From Paenibacillus sp. FSL R10-2734 (lineage in GTDB: Bacteria; Bacillota; Bacilli; Paenibacillales; Paenibacillaceae), in assembly GCF_037963865.1 (NCBI RefSeq), contig NZ_CP150170.1, positions 7,267,726 to 7,331,725 of the forward strand: a stretch of 64,000 nt of DNA, in the 5' to 3' direction. Position numbers and translations under genes: made by a program. Position 1 is the first letter of the stretch. Each line of letters opens with the position of its first letter. Under the pieces are notes generated by a model that searched no databases, had not been told where the DNA came from, and was given only the letters and a program-made list of their open reading frames with translations. This document shows positions 52,037-61,467 of this stretch, piece after piece.

Positions 52037-52678
52037 TTATTTCCACTCAGCAATCTTATCGATAGGTAAGCGAACAGATGGATAACCTGCATCAACAGCC
52101 TTACCAATGGAAAGCAACATTACAGGAACATAACGATCTTTTTCCATGCCAAACGCTTCGGCGATTTGATCTTTCTCATAACCACCAATTGGATTCGTAT
52201 CGTAACCATGTGCACGAGCAACCAGCATCAATTGCATCGCAACAAGAGCACCATCAATCAGTACGGTGTCTTTATTAACATCATGTGGCAGAGTTGCGAA
52301 GTGAGCGGATAATCTAGCCAATTGATTCTCTTTTACTTCAGCAGGCATTAGTCCACGTTCAACAGCTGTACCATAAATCTCCTCAGCATAGTCGAAATTG
52401 TTCAAATCACCGAAAATGGCAATCATAGCTGCAGAGGTTTCTACTTGTACGCCATTAAATTTAGCAAGAGGGGCTAAAGTAGCTTTCGCTTCGTCACTTT
52501 CAATGACCAGAAAACGCCAAGGCTGCATGTTCACAGAAGATGGAGCAAGTGTAGCTTCAGTAAGAATCTGTGTCATCTCTTCTTTGCTGATTTTAACGGA
52601 TGGATCATATTTGCGGATAGAGCGGCGACCCGTAATAATCTCTTTAAAATCATTTGTTTGTGTTTGTGTAGCGTTCAT
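52037..52678 (-). CDS. Nitroreductase-family FMN oxidoreductase
   Basis: NAD(P)H-dependent flavoenzyme reducing nitroaromatics or quinones. GRRSIRKYDPSVKISKEEMTQILTEATLAPSSVNMQPWRFLVIES is the FMN-binding signature (Arg-Ser-Ile-Arg and SSVNMQPW). The C-terminal IGGYEKDQIAEAFGMEKDRYVPVMLLSIGKA also fits. 213 residues, likely a homodimer. AAAGGAG lies 10 nt before the ATG. Middle gene of the operon; 36 bp after the regulator. TGTAA-9 nt-TTACA in the gap is a weak operator candidate. Confidence 0.93.
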   Translation of the reverse strand: MNATQTQTNDFKEIITGRRSIRKYDPSVKISKEEMTQILTEATLAPSSVNMQPWRFLVIESDEAKATLAPLAKFNGVQVETSAAMIAIFGDLNNFDYAEEIYGTAVERGLMPAEVKENQLARLSAHFATLPHDVNKDTVLIDGALVAMQLMLVARAHGYDTNPIGGYEKDQIAEAFGMEKDRYVPVMLLSIGKAVDAGYPSVRLPIDKIAEWK

Positions 52679-52714
52679 ATGTGTATTTCTCCTTTGAGTG
52701 TGTAATTTGTGTAG

Positions 52715-53143
52715 TTACAACAGATTGATATTAGATTGCAGACGATTAAGCATATCTATGAGCACTGCTCGCTCCTGATCGTTAAATCCGGTAAGCAGAG
52801 TAGCGACAAATCGCCTCTTCTCTTCGCTATATTGAATCATTCTTTCCCGTCCTTGATCCGTTAATGAGACCAATGTAACCCTGTTATCTACTGGGTTGTT
52901 GCGGCGAGTAATCGTACCGCTCTCTTCCATCCCCTTCAAGTGCCGGGTGACGGCGGCCGCATCTATATCCATGCCCTTTTGCAGAGTGATTTGGCTGACT
53001 TCATCTACCTGGAATAGTTCATGCAGGAGGCGAAGCCGTGTGGGACTGATCCCAGCACATCGTTCGAATTTCGGACAGATTCCCTTGTTCAATGCCTGCA
53101 GCAGTTCAAATATGCGGTCTTCCTCAGGATAATGCTCCGTCAA
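52715..53143 (-). CDS. MarR-family regulator of the nitroreductase operon
   Basis: A 142-residue winged-helix repressor (SPTRLRLLHELFQVDEVSQITLQKGMDIDAAAVTRHLKGMEESGTITRRNNPVDNRVTLVSLTDQG). A Cys pair near the N-terminus (ICPKFERCAG) could sense electrophiles or oxidants. The start is most likely a TTG at 53143, since a perfect AAAGGAGG lies 6 nt upstream; the longer frame would begin 11 codons earlier inside the operator palindrome. First gene of the operon, which suggests autoregulation. Confidence 0.9.
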   Translation of the reverse strand: MTEHYPEEDRIFELLQALNKGICPKFERCAGISPTRLRLLHELFQVDEVSQITLQKGMDIDAAAVTRHLKGMEESGTITRRNNPVDNRVTLVSLTDQGRERMIQYSEEKRRFVATLLTGFNDQERAVLIDMLNRLQSNINLL

Positions 53144-53164
53144 AATATACCTCCTTTCTAATTT

Positions 53165-53178
53165 AATTGCATGCAATT
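53165..53178. promoter_or_regulatory. Putative MarR operator
   Basis: AATTGCATGCAATT is a perfect 14-bp palindrome 22 nt upstream of the marR TTG start codon, typical in size and position for MarR autoregulation. Confidence 0.6.
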
Positions 53179-53306
53179 GTTTTGTATGAAATTATATTAA
53201 CTCATAATCATTGACCCGTCAACTAATATATCAAATCATTTTAAAAAAATCAACATTGCTTATCCCCCTGAGGTGCTATAGTCTTGAACAAAAGAGGAGG
53301 AATCCT

Positions 53307-54086
53307 ATGAGAATATCCCTGATTCAACTGGATATAGCATTTGGCAATCCCACTATGAATTATGCTGCCGTAGCCCATAAAATATGTGAAGCTGCTGCCA
53401 CAGCCCCCGACTGCCTTATTCTCCCCGAGCTTTGGACCACCGGCTATGATTTAACCCGGCTCGGTGACATTGCCGATCCAGAAGGAGAAATCACGAAGGC
53501 GTTCATCTCCAGCTTGGCTAAACAATACAGCATCAATATTATCGCTGGTTCAGTGGCTAGTAGGCAGGCTTCCGGTGTAACCAATAGTATGTTTGTATTT
53601 AATCGATCTGGAGAGCTTGTTGGTGAATACAGTAAGCTGCATTTGTTCCGACTGATGGATGAACATTTATATCTGCAACCGGGAGAAGCAAAGGGACTCT
53701 TCCTATTGGAAGGTACGTTATGTGCGGGGCTAATCTGTTATGACATCCGATTTCCAGAGTGGGTTCGTGCCCATACCGCGCAAGGCGCGGAAATCTTGTT
53801 CATCAGTGCAGAATGGCCGCTATCTAGGTTATCCCATTGGCGTGCGCTATTGATCAGCCGAGCCATCGAGAACCAATGTTATGTGGTGGCCTGCAACCGT
53901 GCAGGTAGCGATCCTGCCAATATTTTCGCTGGACATTCCATGATTATTGATCCTTGGGGAGAAATCTTATGTGAAGCTTCTGAAGGGGAAGAAATCCTAA
54001 CGGGGGATATCGATTTACATAAGGTGCGTGAAATTCGAGTGCAGATTCCGATTTTCGCAGACAGACGTCCGGAATTATATGATTAA
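53307..54086 (+). CDS. Carbon-nitrogen hydrolase (nitrilase superfamily, omega-amidase-like)
   Basis: Amidase of 259 residues with the complete Glu-Lys-Cys triad: Glu41 in LILPELWTTGY, Lys110 in EYSKLHLF and Cys144 in GLICYDIRFPEWVR. It resembles YafV/MtnU (YkrU), which hydrolyse alpha-keto acid amides in methionine or glutamine metabolism; the exact substrate is not certain. I start at the ATG at 53307, with AGAGGAGG 6 nt upstream; the frame open 32 codons earlier has no site. Confidence 0.9.
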   Translation: MRISLIQLDIAFGNPTMNYAAVAHKICEAAATAPDCLILPELWTTGYDLTRLGDIADPEGEITKAFISSLAKQYSINIIAGSVASRQASGVTNSMFVFNRSGELVGEYSKLHLFRLMDEHLYLQPGEAKGLFLLEGTLCAGLICYDIRFPEWVRAHTAQGAEILFISAEWPLSRLSHWRALLISRAIENQCYVVACNRAGSDPANIFAGHSMIIDPWGEILCEASEGEEILTGDIDLHKVREIRVQIPIFADRRPELYD

Positions 54087-54087
54087 A

Positions 54088-54135
54088 AAGGACGTTACAG
54101 ATGCTGGCCACTCGCCAGATTTCCGTTACGTCCTT
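54088..54135. terminator. Bidirectional terminator between nitrilase and lipL
   Basis: AAGGACG (54088-54094) and CGTCCTT (54129-54135) close an interrupted stem with an inner CTGGC/GCCAG hairpin. Confidence 0.78.
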
Positions 54136-54156
54136 GTTATCTATACTCAAATCCTT

Positions 54157-55086
54157 TTAACCTTGGGAATAACGTTCATACAGGACTCGCGCAGCTTCCA
54201 GAATACGTGGATCCGCGTAATCCAAGACATAACCGGTTTCCTGCTGCAACCTGTCTGAGGTTTTAAGCGCTACTCCACGGCGGGCTAATGCTTGTCTAAT
54301 GCCTTCGGCAAATACTTCGGTGGCATTAGGTCCACCTAGTTCACCAAGTCCAGCTATCGTCTCTGGCCGAACCCGTGGATAAGATAATGCCGAGTCTCCT
54401 CCAGAGGCTTGCTCATAGAAATCATGAATGAGCTCGCCACGTTCCTGACCTGAACCTGAAACAACAACAAATGCATGTACGAAATAGGCATTATTTTGTC
54501 TGCGCTGGGCAATGCCGCAAAATTTACGCCCACCGATAGCCAGATCGAAATCACCAGGACAGTAGGAACCAACGATTTCACCTGCCTTAATGTTCGCTGC
54601 GGCCTGTGGATGACTTATGGCAACCGCTTCAGTGATCAAAGAAGCCAGCAGCTTAAAATCATCATGAAAGTCCAGTTTTCCGCGTCCTTTGGGTAGAACT
54701 AGCGAAACATTAACAATTCCATCATCCAGAGGCACCGCAGCACCACCGGAATGCCTTACGGCTGTACGAATCCCTTGCTGCTCCAGCATAGCCATCGCTT
54801 GAGCCGCGTACGGAAGCTTGCTGTCTCGCAGGCCGAGCGCAACACCGCCAGAATGACTCCATAGATGTAGGCTAGGAGGAACAAGACCCGCTCCAACATC
54901 CCTGCAAAGAGTCTCCTCAAAGGCGAACGGGATCAACATCTCACCTGAGTCCCCTGCTCCCGCAGCTTTACTGTTATTCTTTAAGATCAGATGCTGAAAG
55001 AGTCCCATTTCGGAAGGAAGCTCGATGATTGCCTGCTCCCTATCGAAAGATCCATTGATCATTGAATCATACTTACGAGTATCCAC
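54157..55086 (-). CDS. lipL: Octanoyl-[GcvH]:protein N-octanoyltransferase LipL
   Basis: Moves octanoyl groups from the glycine cleavage H protein to lipoyl domains of E2 subunits, a step specific to the Bacillus route of lipoate assembly. The acyl-acceptor Cys176 is in GSYCPGDFDLAIGGRKFCGIAQRR, a signature separating LipL from LipM and LplJ. RHSGGAAVPLDDGIVNVSLV is the conserved substrate loop. 309 residues, slightly longer than Bacillus LipL. The start is GTG with AGAGGGG 5 nt upstream. Single gene. Confidence 0.92.
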   Translation of the reverse strand: MDTRKYDSMINGSFDREQAIIELPSEMGLFQHLILKNNSKAAGAGDSGEMLIPFAFEETLCRDVGAGLVPPSLHLWSHSGGVALGLRDSKLPYAAQAMAMLEQQGIRTAVRHSGGAAVPLDDGIVNVSLVLPKGRGKLDFHDDFKLLASLITEAVAISHPQAAANIKAGEIVGSYCPGDFDLAIGGRKFCGIAQRRQNNAYFVHAFVVVSGSGQERGELIHDFYEQASGGDSALSYPRVRPETIAGLGELGGPNATEVFAEGIRQALARRGVALKTSDRLQQETGYVLDYADPRILEAARVLYERYSQG

Positions 55087-55279
55087 CGATTCCCCTCTTT
55101 CTCCAATTATACGTCGAAATAATGATAGAAATATTGTAACCGATCTGCCCCGCTAGTGCGAAAACAGAATTGAAATGAGGTTATGATAACGCTATCCTTA
55201 TAGTATACGAACGTGCCCCAGCTCGAATAGGGGATAGCCTTAGGTTCATGCTATACACAACTTTAAGGAGTGATGCCGC

Positions 55280-56167
55280 ATGACAGTGGAACAGCTGATG
55301 AAGGAACGACAGTTAACTAAGACAAAACAATGGGAACAGGCTCTTAATCTGCTGTATATCGATTTTTGGGACTACAGCCATGACGCACTTAGCAAATTCG
55401 ATGGTGAGGACATTCACCAAGCAAGAGTAAACTGCCGTAAGCTATTAACACTGCTATCCATTCTCGACCCTGGTCACACTTTGGGACTGTACCCTATATT
55501 TGAGAAAGCTCAGAAGAAATTAGGCAAGGTCAGAGATGCAGACGTTCTCATTGAATCGTTCAAGGACAAGCGCATACAGGCCAAGGAAGACGGAGATACA
55601 AAGACCGCAGAACTGTTAAAGGCTGTGATCGACTATCAGAAGGACAAGCGCAAAGCTTATCGTAAAAAGTTGGTCGATGAGCTACCTAAGCTAATCAATG
55701 AGGATCTGGACGAGAAGTGGAAAACCTTCCTAAGCGAACAGCTTGAGGCCCGAGTAGCAAAAAAGGATGCCAACGTTGTCATGCGTGAACTCGAGGTGGC
55801 TTACGAGCAGAAGAAAAAAGCCTGCAAAGCCATATTTCGTGGACAAGATGCCGAATCAGAAGTAGCCTTCGACTCTCTGCACCAGCTGAGAATTGCCGCT
55901 AAGGAACTGCGATATACCGCTAGTGCAGCCTCTTTTGCGTTAAATCAGAAATTCCATGCCCATGAGGAAATATATAAACAGATCCAAGATCAGCTCGGCC
56001 TGATTAACGATAAGCGTCTTTGGCTAGAAACACTGAATGCGATTGGACGTGAGGAACTGGATATCGGTAAAAAAACATGGAATACCTTCACTGCTCAATT
56101 AAAAACCGAAGTAATCGATGCGTTATATCAAAATGATGTCATATCTATCACACATCAAACGAAGTAA
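55280..56167 (+). CDS. CHAD-domain protein
   Basis: A 295-residue all-helical protein rich in Lys, Glu and Asp. The conserved His/Arg helices are visible: EDIHQARVNCRKLLTLLSIL (about 43-62), KVRDADVLIES, and later SLHQLRIAAKELRYTASAA (about 203-221). CHAD domains bind inorganic polyphosphate and often occur with polyphosphate enzymes or CYTH domains; none is adjacent here. AAGGAG lies 9 nt before the ATG. Single gene, convergent with ger operon 2. Confidence 0.92.
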   Translation: MTVEQLMKERQLTKTKQWEQALNLLYIDFWDYSHDALSKFDGEDIHQARVNCRKLLTLLSILDPGHTLGLYPIFEKAQKKLGKVRDADVLIESFKDKRIQAKEDGDTKTAELLKAVIDYQKDKRKAYRKKLVDELPKLINEDLDEKWKTFLSEQLEARVAKKDANVVMRELEVAYEQKKKACKAIFRGQDAESEVAFDSLHQLRIAAKELRYTASAASFALNQKFHAHEEIYKQIQDQLGLINDKRLWLETLNAIGREELDIGKKTWNTFTAQLKTEVIDALYQNDVISITHQTK

Positions 56168-56191
56168 CTCTGAATCCTTTACAACCACTAT

Positions 56192-57397
56192 CTATTCAGC
56201 CGTTGTATCTGATGCACCGTATTCTTCAATATTCAGGCTTACTTCATAGGTAATCGGAATTTGGCTGAAGGTTTCGTCCCAGTTATCCTTAACGCTCCGC
56301 CATACGGCTGGATGCTGATTGTGTAGACTGGTGCCGAAACCGGCAGCTTCGGTATGCAGTTCCTTCTGCATTTTCTTCACAGTGGTTTGCACCATTTCTA
56401 CGACACGCTTCTGCAACAAAGCATTATCCTTCTTTACAATTCCGTCGTGCAATTTCTTCGGTTCCTCGGCAAAGACCTCAGCATATCTACCTGTAGATTT
56501 TATTTTCACGTCAAAAGAGATTTGCCCATCGTTCACATTGGCTTTGATCTTGCTATGCATAGATTTAACTTCATAGGTTATGAGGTTATTGGTATCCGGA
56601 TCATATGTTTTAAGCACTCCGCCTATTCCCTTGCCGGTCAGCCAGGCCATCCCCTCCAGCTCCGACTCATCCAAGAATCCGACAAGCTTCCCCGTTGACC
56701 CTTTGATTACGCCTGCTCCTGCTAACTTTGTTGCCTTATTAAAAGCAATAACATTTTGTAATAAGAAGCTTCTCTTCCCTTGCAACAGACCAACTACTTT
56801 AGCCAGAGATACCGGCTCCCATATCCCCATATTCCGGTCTCTGTTATTGAAGATCCCTTCAAGTACAAATGAAGGAGTCTGACCCGGCAGCGCATTTTCC
56901 AATACATCACTGGCTTTTCCCTTGCTGACAAATAACATAACACTGGGACGGATATCATTATCCCGAGTAAAGAAATCTATTAGTTTAGTAAGGTTATTGG
57001 AACGGGCCAGTTCTTCGCTAATCACAATGACCTTAAGGTGATGGCCAATCGGAGTGCGTCGAGTACGCAGTGAAAGCTGCCGTATCGCTTCAAAGATAGA
57101 ATCGCTAGTTTCACTCATATTATAGTAATTCTTAATAGAGGATGAATTTCCAGCAGACTTCATTACTGCCCCTCCCGAACCCTGTGGAATCGTAAATTGA
57201 TAGGTACTTATTATTCTTTCCAGCTTCTTATGATTCCCTCCCTCCGGCTTAGCTACCTCCTCGCCTCCTGACTCATCTGCACGGTCCAGAGCAACACCAA
57301 CCTCCATGTCTAATTCCTCAATAGGTGTACTGCTCCAGCAACCGGACAAAAGGGTACATATTACGGAAAGTACGATCCACATCCTCCATTTTTTCAT
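56192..57397 (-). CDS. Spore germination receptor C subunit, Ger(x)C lipoprotein, operon 2
   Basis: 401-residue lipoprotein: signal peptide plus lipobox LLSGCWSSTPIEELDMEVGVALD, acyl-Cys at about residue 20. The GerC body follows (SLRTRRTPIGHHLKVIVISEELAR, FFTRDNDIRPSVMLFVSKGKA) and ends with WRSVKDNWDETFSQIPITYEVSLNI. Its ATG overlaps the B-subunit stop as ATGA, with CGGAGG 8 nt upstream. Last gene of operon 2, whose order A-B-C matches classic gerA operons. Confidence 0.95.
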   Translation of the reverse strand: MKKWRMWIVLSVICTLLSGCWSSTPIEELDMEVGVALDRADESGGEEVAKPEGGNHKKLERIISTYQFTIPQGSGGAVMKSAGNSSSIKNYYNMSETSDSIFEAIRQLSLRTRRTPIGHHLKVIVISEELARSNNLTKLIDFFTRDNDIRPSVMLFVSKGKASDVLENALPGQTPSFVLEGIFNNRDRNMGIWEPVSLAKVVGLLQGKRSFLLQNVIAFNKATKLAGAGVIKGSTGKLVGFLDESELEGMAWLTGKGIGGVLKTYDPDTNNLITYEVKSMHSKIKANVNDGQISFDVKIKSTGRYAEVFAEEPKKLHDGIVKKDNALLQKRVVEMVQTTVKKMQKELHTEAAGFGTSLHNQHPAVWRSVKDNWDETFSQIPITYEVSLNIEEYGASDTTAE

Positions 57398-58485
57398 GAA
57401 GCAGTCCTCCGGAAGTATGTGATGATTAACAGTGGCAACGGGAGCAATCCGAATAGAATAAGCATAGAATCACCGATACCTGTTCCTAATGCAAACAGCG
57501 CATTTACATTTGGAGGAATTCTAGAAACTATATAGACAACTGGAAGCATAGCCAACAAACAGCTTTTGAAGTTTTTTTGAATGACCTGAGACAATCCTAA
57601 GGCTGCCGCATAAATTGCTATACAAAAGGTACAAAAGATCTGCATAATCCAGATCACCAATAACAACGACTCAAACCTTTCAAAAATGAGATAGTTCACT
57701 TCAAAACTTCGTACAAGATCGAGAAACGGCCAAGTTCTTGTTATCACTCCGTCTATAGAAAAAGCCCCAATGGTCATTATAACGGCTAGGCTATAAAAAA
57801 TCGTCGATATACATGTTCCAGCTATAATTACCTTTACTGCTTTTTGAGGCTTATCCATAAAAGCAACAACAAACAACATCGCCTCACCCGCTGTAAAGGT
57901 TAGGATGGTTGGTCTGATCCCTTTCCATACTGGCTCCAACCCATCTCCAAGGACTGGAAGTAGATTATTGAAGTCAAAAACTTCGAAACTAAGCAGACAA
58001 ACCCCCAAAAACACTGTCCAGGTAATCGGAACAATAAGTCTGCACATGCTAGTAATAGCATTAATTCCTCCTCTGCATAAGTAAAAGGAAATCCAAATAA
58101 AAGCAGCCACAATAGCCCAAGGAGGTGTTCCCTCCAGCAGAAAAAAAGAGGTCACCTCCTGCACAGAACGTATCTCAAAGCCGGCAATGCAGAGAAAATA
58201 TCCCACGACTGCTATTGCGAGCACTATCCCGAGTGGCTTGCCGATGATCTTCCCGACGTATTGAAAGAAAGTTTGACCTGGGAATCGTTGACTAAGCTTC
58301 ACTATGATCAATCCTGATAGAAAAGAGATTACTCCCCCTAAAAAAATAGAGATCCATACATCTGGACTACCACTGGCCTCCACAATTGTCCGAGGAAGTG
58401 TAAGTACCCCTGCCGCAATTGTATAATTGGCTAGAATGATCGTCGCTTGAATAGCAGTAACTCGGTCCTTTACCTCGGCGCTCAT
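57394..58485 (-). CDS. Spore germination receptor B subunit (GerAB/GrkB family), operon 2
   Basis: 363-residue permease-like germinant-binding subunit with about ten helices. IQATIILANYTIAAGVLTLPRTIVEASGSPDVWISI is the family N-terminus, and IVKLSQRFPGQTFFQYVGKIIGKPLG the TM2-TM3 connection. It shares the fold with the operon 1 B protein but differs widely in sequence, suggesting a different germinant. AGGAGG lies 9 nt before the ATG. Between A and C genes. Confidence 0.94.
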   Translation of the reverse strand: MSAEVKDRVTAIQATIILANYTIAAGVLTLPRTIVEASGSPDVWISIFLGGVISFLSGLIIVKLSQRFPGQTFFQYVGKIIGKPLGIVLAIAVVGYFLCIAGFEIRSVQEVTSFFLLEGTPPWAIVAAFIWISFYLCRGGINAITSMCRLIVPITWTVFLGVCLLSFEVFDFNNLLPVLGDGLEPVWKGIRPTILTFTAGEAMLFVVAFMDKPQKAVKVIIAGTCISTIFYSLAVIMTIGAFSIDGVITRTWPFLDLVRSFEVNYLIFERFESLLLVIWIMQIFCTFCIAIYAAALGLSQVIQKNFKSCLLAMLPVVYIVSRIPPNVNALFALGTGIGDSMLILFGLLPLPLLIITYFRRTAS

Positions 58486-58512
58486 GTTCTCTTCCTCCTG
58501 TACCTAGACTTC

Positions 58513-60255
58513 TCACCCCTTACGCAAGGGGTCCTTCGGTTTCAACAATGTAGGGCGCCCTGTTAGAAATTGCAAAGGCATCCGGAATACAAAATCTTTC
58601 CAATTCACCGTCTTATTTGGGACTGCCAGACCAAGATAAGGAACACCAAAGCTCTTCAGCTTAATTAAATGACTGCTGAGCATAAGAAAAAACAGTACAA
58701 CTCCGTATAATCCAAAGATCGCTGCAAAAAACATGGCTGCAAATCGGAGCATACGTAGCGTCATCCCGGCACTATACATTGGCATAGAGAAGGAAGAAAC
58801 AGCCGTAACTGAAACTACAATGACTAAGATTGGACTCACAATTCCAGCTTCTACCGCAGCTTGCCCGATGATCAAGCCGCCGACAATCCCCATCGCCGGA
58901 CCAATGGGTTTAGGCAAGCGAAGTCCAGCCTCTCGTAAGATTTCAATCGAGATCTCCATAATCAATGCTTCAATTAATACAGAGAAGGGTACGCCTTGCC
59001 TGGAGCTCATTATGGAAATGGCCAGCTTCGTTGGAATCAATCCTGGCTGGAACGAGAGGAAGGAAATATATAGTGCCGGCGCAAAAAGGGATATCGTTGC
59101 CGCAAAAAAACGCAAAAGACGTAGCAGCGACCCTACCATCCAGCGATCGTTATAATCCTCTGGAGATTGCAGTAACATCCCGAAGGTAACCGGCATAATT
59201 AAGGCGAAGGGTGTACCATCAATTAAGATAGCCACTCTTCCTTCCAGAAGTGCTGCCATTACGCGGTCCGGCCTTTCCGTATTCTGAATCTGCTGGAAAG
59301 GGCTGTAGCTATTATCTTCGATTAATTGCTCAACATAACCAGATTCCTGAATATCGTCTATGTCTATCGTTCCAATTCTTCGTTTGACCTCTTCTACAAG
59401 CTCATCATTCGCTACGTCTTTGATATAAGCTAGGATCAACTCCTTCTGCATTCTCTCTCCTACAGTAAAGGAAATCATCGCTAGTTCTGTACTCTGCCCG
59501 TGTCTACGCAGCATTGCCGTGTTATCGCTTAATGTCTCGTTAAATCCGCTTCGCGATCCCCGCAGGACTGCTTCTGATTCTGGCTCCTGAATCCCTCTGG
59601 TATTCCCCTTCGGACTACTGAGCACAAAAGCCTCAGATATCCCATCCACGAGCAGCACTGCAGATCCAAATAACACCTTCTGTAAGGAGAGGTTTGCATT
59701 ATCCGTAAGCTCAATTTCTGATATGAGCAATATCTCATGGATGAGAATATCTTGTAGATCTCTCGCTTCCGGTATGGCATTCATATCCTTAAAAGGCTGA
59801 TACGCATTCATTAACGGCTTTAATATGTTCTGATCCATCTTATCTTTGTCCGTTAGCCCATCTACGTACAAAAGTGCTGCCCTCGTCTTTATGCTTCCGA
59901 TTCGCAATTCCCTTATATTCACATCGTGCATATCGGCACTGATCTCTTTAAATTTCTGCAAATCCTCTTTTAAATGACCACTATAGGTTATTCCTGTATC
60001 AGTAGCCTTAGTTACTTCATCCGAGTTATTCTGCTGCTTAGGTCTTTCTAAGATGCTTGTTCCTCCAGATGCTTCTCCGTAAGGAACACCTCCACCTTTG
60101 CTGCCAGTAGCTTTTTTCGCTCTAGTCGTCAAACTGTCTTCTTTGGCTTTGGCCCAGCTTATTGCGCGCAGTAGGATAAATGGGACGCAGAAAATCATAA
60201 TCCCTTGGAAAATCACACTCCAACTAGGAATTAATTTTATTATCTCATTCCACAC
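58513..60255 (-). CDS. Spore germination receptor A subunit (GerAA family), operon 2
   Basis: A-subunit of a GerA-type receptor, 580 residues. An N-terminal hydrophobic segment (about 8-30, WSVIFQGIMIFCVPFILLRAI) precedes a polar linker and the cytosolic domain (KTRAALLYVDGLTDKDKMDQNILKPLM; GSRSGFNETLSDNTAMLRRH), then four or five C-terminal helices. RPDRVMAALLEGRVAILIDGTPFALI is the conserved pre-membrane motif. The start is most likely the GTG at 60255: a perfect AAAGGAGGTG lies 8 nt upstream, whereas the ATG 19 codons earlier has no ribosome site. Confidence 0.94.
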   Translation of the reverse strand: MWNEIIKLIPSWSVIFQGIMIFCVPFILLRAISWAKAKEDSLTTRAKKATGSKGGGVPYGEASGGTSILERPKQQNNSDEVTKATDTGITYSGHLKEDLQKFKEISADMHDVNIRELRIGSIKTRAALLYVDGLTDKDKMDQNILKPLMNAYQPFKDMNAIPEARDLQDILIHEILLISEIELTDNANLSLQKVLFGSAVLLVDGISEAFVLSSPKGNTRGIQEPESEAVLRGSRSGFNETLSDNTAMLRRHGQSTELAMISFTVGERMQKELILAYIKDVANDELVEEVKRRIGTIDIDDIQESGYVEQLIEDNSYSPFQQIQNTERPDRVMAALLEGRVAILIDGTPFALIMPVTFGMLLQSPEDYNDRWMVGSLLRLLRFFAATISLFAPALYISFLSFQPGLIPTKLAISIMSSRQGVPFSVLIEALIMEISIEILREAGLRLPKPIGPAMGIVGGLIIGQAAVEAGIVSPILVIVVSVTAVSSFSMPMYSAGMTLRMLRFAAMFFAAIFGLYGVVLFFLMLSSHLIKLKSFGVPYLGLAVPNKTVNWKDFVFRMPLQFLTGRPTLLKPKDPLRKG

Positions 60256-60348
60256 CCCTAACACCTCCTTTATAGCTGTGACCGTATTTTTTACCGAAGA
60301 TGGATAATTCATGCATACAATAAAGGAGATGTTAAAGGTACAGAAAGA

Positions 60349-60380
60349 GGCTCCACATAAGCATTAGCTTCTGTGGAGCC
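60349..60380 (-). terminator. Terminator of the pirin gene
   Basis: GGCTCCACA (60349-60357) pairs with TGTGGAGCC (60372-60380), followed on the minus strand by TCTTTCTG. It separates pirin from ger operon 2. Confidence 0.82.
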
Positions 60381-60416
60381 CCGTTGTATTCGTAAATTTA
60401 GATTGCGGCATAGCTG

Positions 60417-61262
60417 TTATTTCAAAAAAGTTCCTTGTCGATACTCACTGAAGGCCTCGGTAATTTCTCTTTCCGTATTCATTACGAACGGTCCTCTAGC
60501 GACTACCGGTTCGTGGATGGGTTCACCAGCATATAGTAATATCCGCAGCGTCTCGGTAGCAGTAATATCTATTTCACTCTCTCCGCTACCGCCTTCACCC
60601 AACCATAAAACCTCGCCTTTGGAGGCACTGATATTATTGTGTCCAAATGTTCCTGTACCCTCAAGAACATAGATGAATCCATTGTAACTACCAGGTAAAT
60701 CCTGTGTTACAGTATGCCCTGGTTCAATGAGCATCTCTACCATAGTAATCGGAATAAAATTTAGAGTTGGAGCTTTAACGCCTCTGGAAGAGCCGGAAAA
60801 AACTTTAATGGTTGCCCCTTCTTCTTGTCGTACAGGCATGTCTTCTCTTTTTAAATTCTGATACCGCGGCTTTGTCATTTTGTGTGCTTTCGGCAGATTG
60901 ACCCATAGTTGGAGCGAATGTGCTGTGATTCCTTCTGATGGCACCTCGTTATGTTCAACTCCGCTTCCAGCAGTCATCCACTGCACATCCCCAGGTCCAA
61001 TCACGCCGCCTTCCCCACTATGGGTGTCGTAATGTTCAATCTGTCCGGAGATTACATACGTAACTGTCTCCATTCCGCGGTGCGGATGAACATCGAAGGA
61101 GCCCTTCTGAAACTTATCCTCCATCATTAGTAGAAATGGATCGTTCTTCGCCCAATTTCCCGGTTCAAGTACCGGTCCGGCAGCATGAATAGGACTGACC
61201 CGACTCAGTGTGACTTCTCGGACTTCGCTAATCTCCCGTTTAACCGCATTCGTATGATGCAT
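60417..61262 (-). CDS. Pirin-family bicupin protein
   Basis: 281-residue double cupin. The N-terminal metal site is FDVHPHRGMETVTYVISGQIEHYDTHSGEGGVIGPGDVQWMTAGSGVEHNE, giving His-x-His, His and Glu-type ligands (about 57-113). The C-terminal cupin includes GSYNGFIYVLEGTGTFG. Some pirins oxidise quercetin; others act as redox switches. AGGAGGG lies 8 nt before the ATG. Single gene with own terminator. Confidence 0.93.
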   Translation of the reverse strand: MHHTNAVKREISEVREVTLSRVSPIHAAGPVLEPGNWAKNDPFLLMMEDKFQKGSFDVHPHRGMETVTYVISGQIEHYDTHSGEGGVIGPGDVQWMTAGSGVEHNEVPSEGITAHSLQLWVNLPKAHKMTKPRYQNLKREDMPVRQEEGATIKVFSGSSRGVKAPTLNFIPITMVEMLIEPGHTVTQDLPGSYNGFIYVLEGTGTFGHNNISASKGEVLWLGEGGSGESEIDITATETLRILLYAGEPIHEPVVARGPFVMNTEREITEAFSEYRQGTFLK

Positions 61263-61467
61263 AGCTGTTCCCTCCTAAAAATTTTTTTAAATTTATATTG
61301 CTTTTATTTTTATATTAACTTTATTTTATATAGTTAATATAAATACTCTTTCTTTTCTTTGTCAACGGTTTGCATAATGGATTTATTGTGAGTGTTTTAT
61401 ATTCGAATGTATTCTGTGCAGTAGAATGAACTTGTCCTAAATCGCTCTGACATCATCCCAGACACAA

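Noticed and set aside
53211..53306. N-terminal 32-residue extension of the nitrilase
   Set aside because: No ribosome site; overlaps the promoter region; the internal ATG at 53307 has AGAGGAGG and gives the normal N-terminus.
60256..60312. ATG start of the operon 2 GerAA at 60312
   Set aside because: No ribosome site upstream, whereas the GTG at 60255 follows a perfect AAAGGAGGTG.
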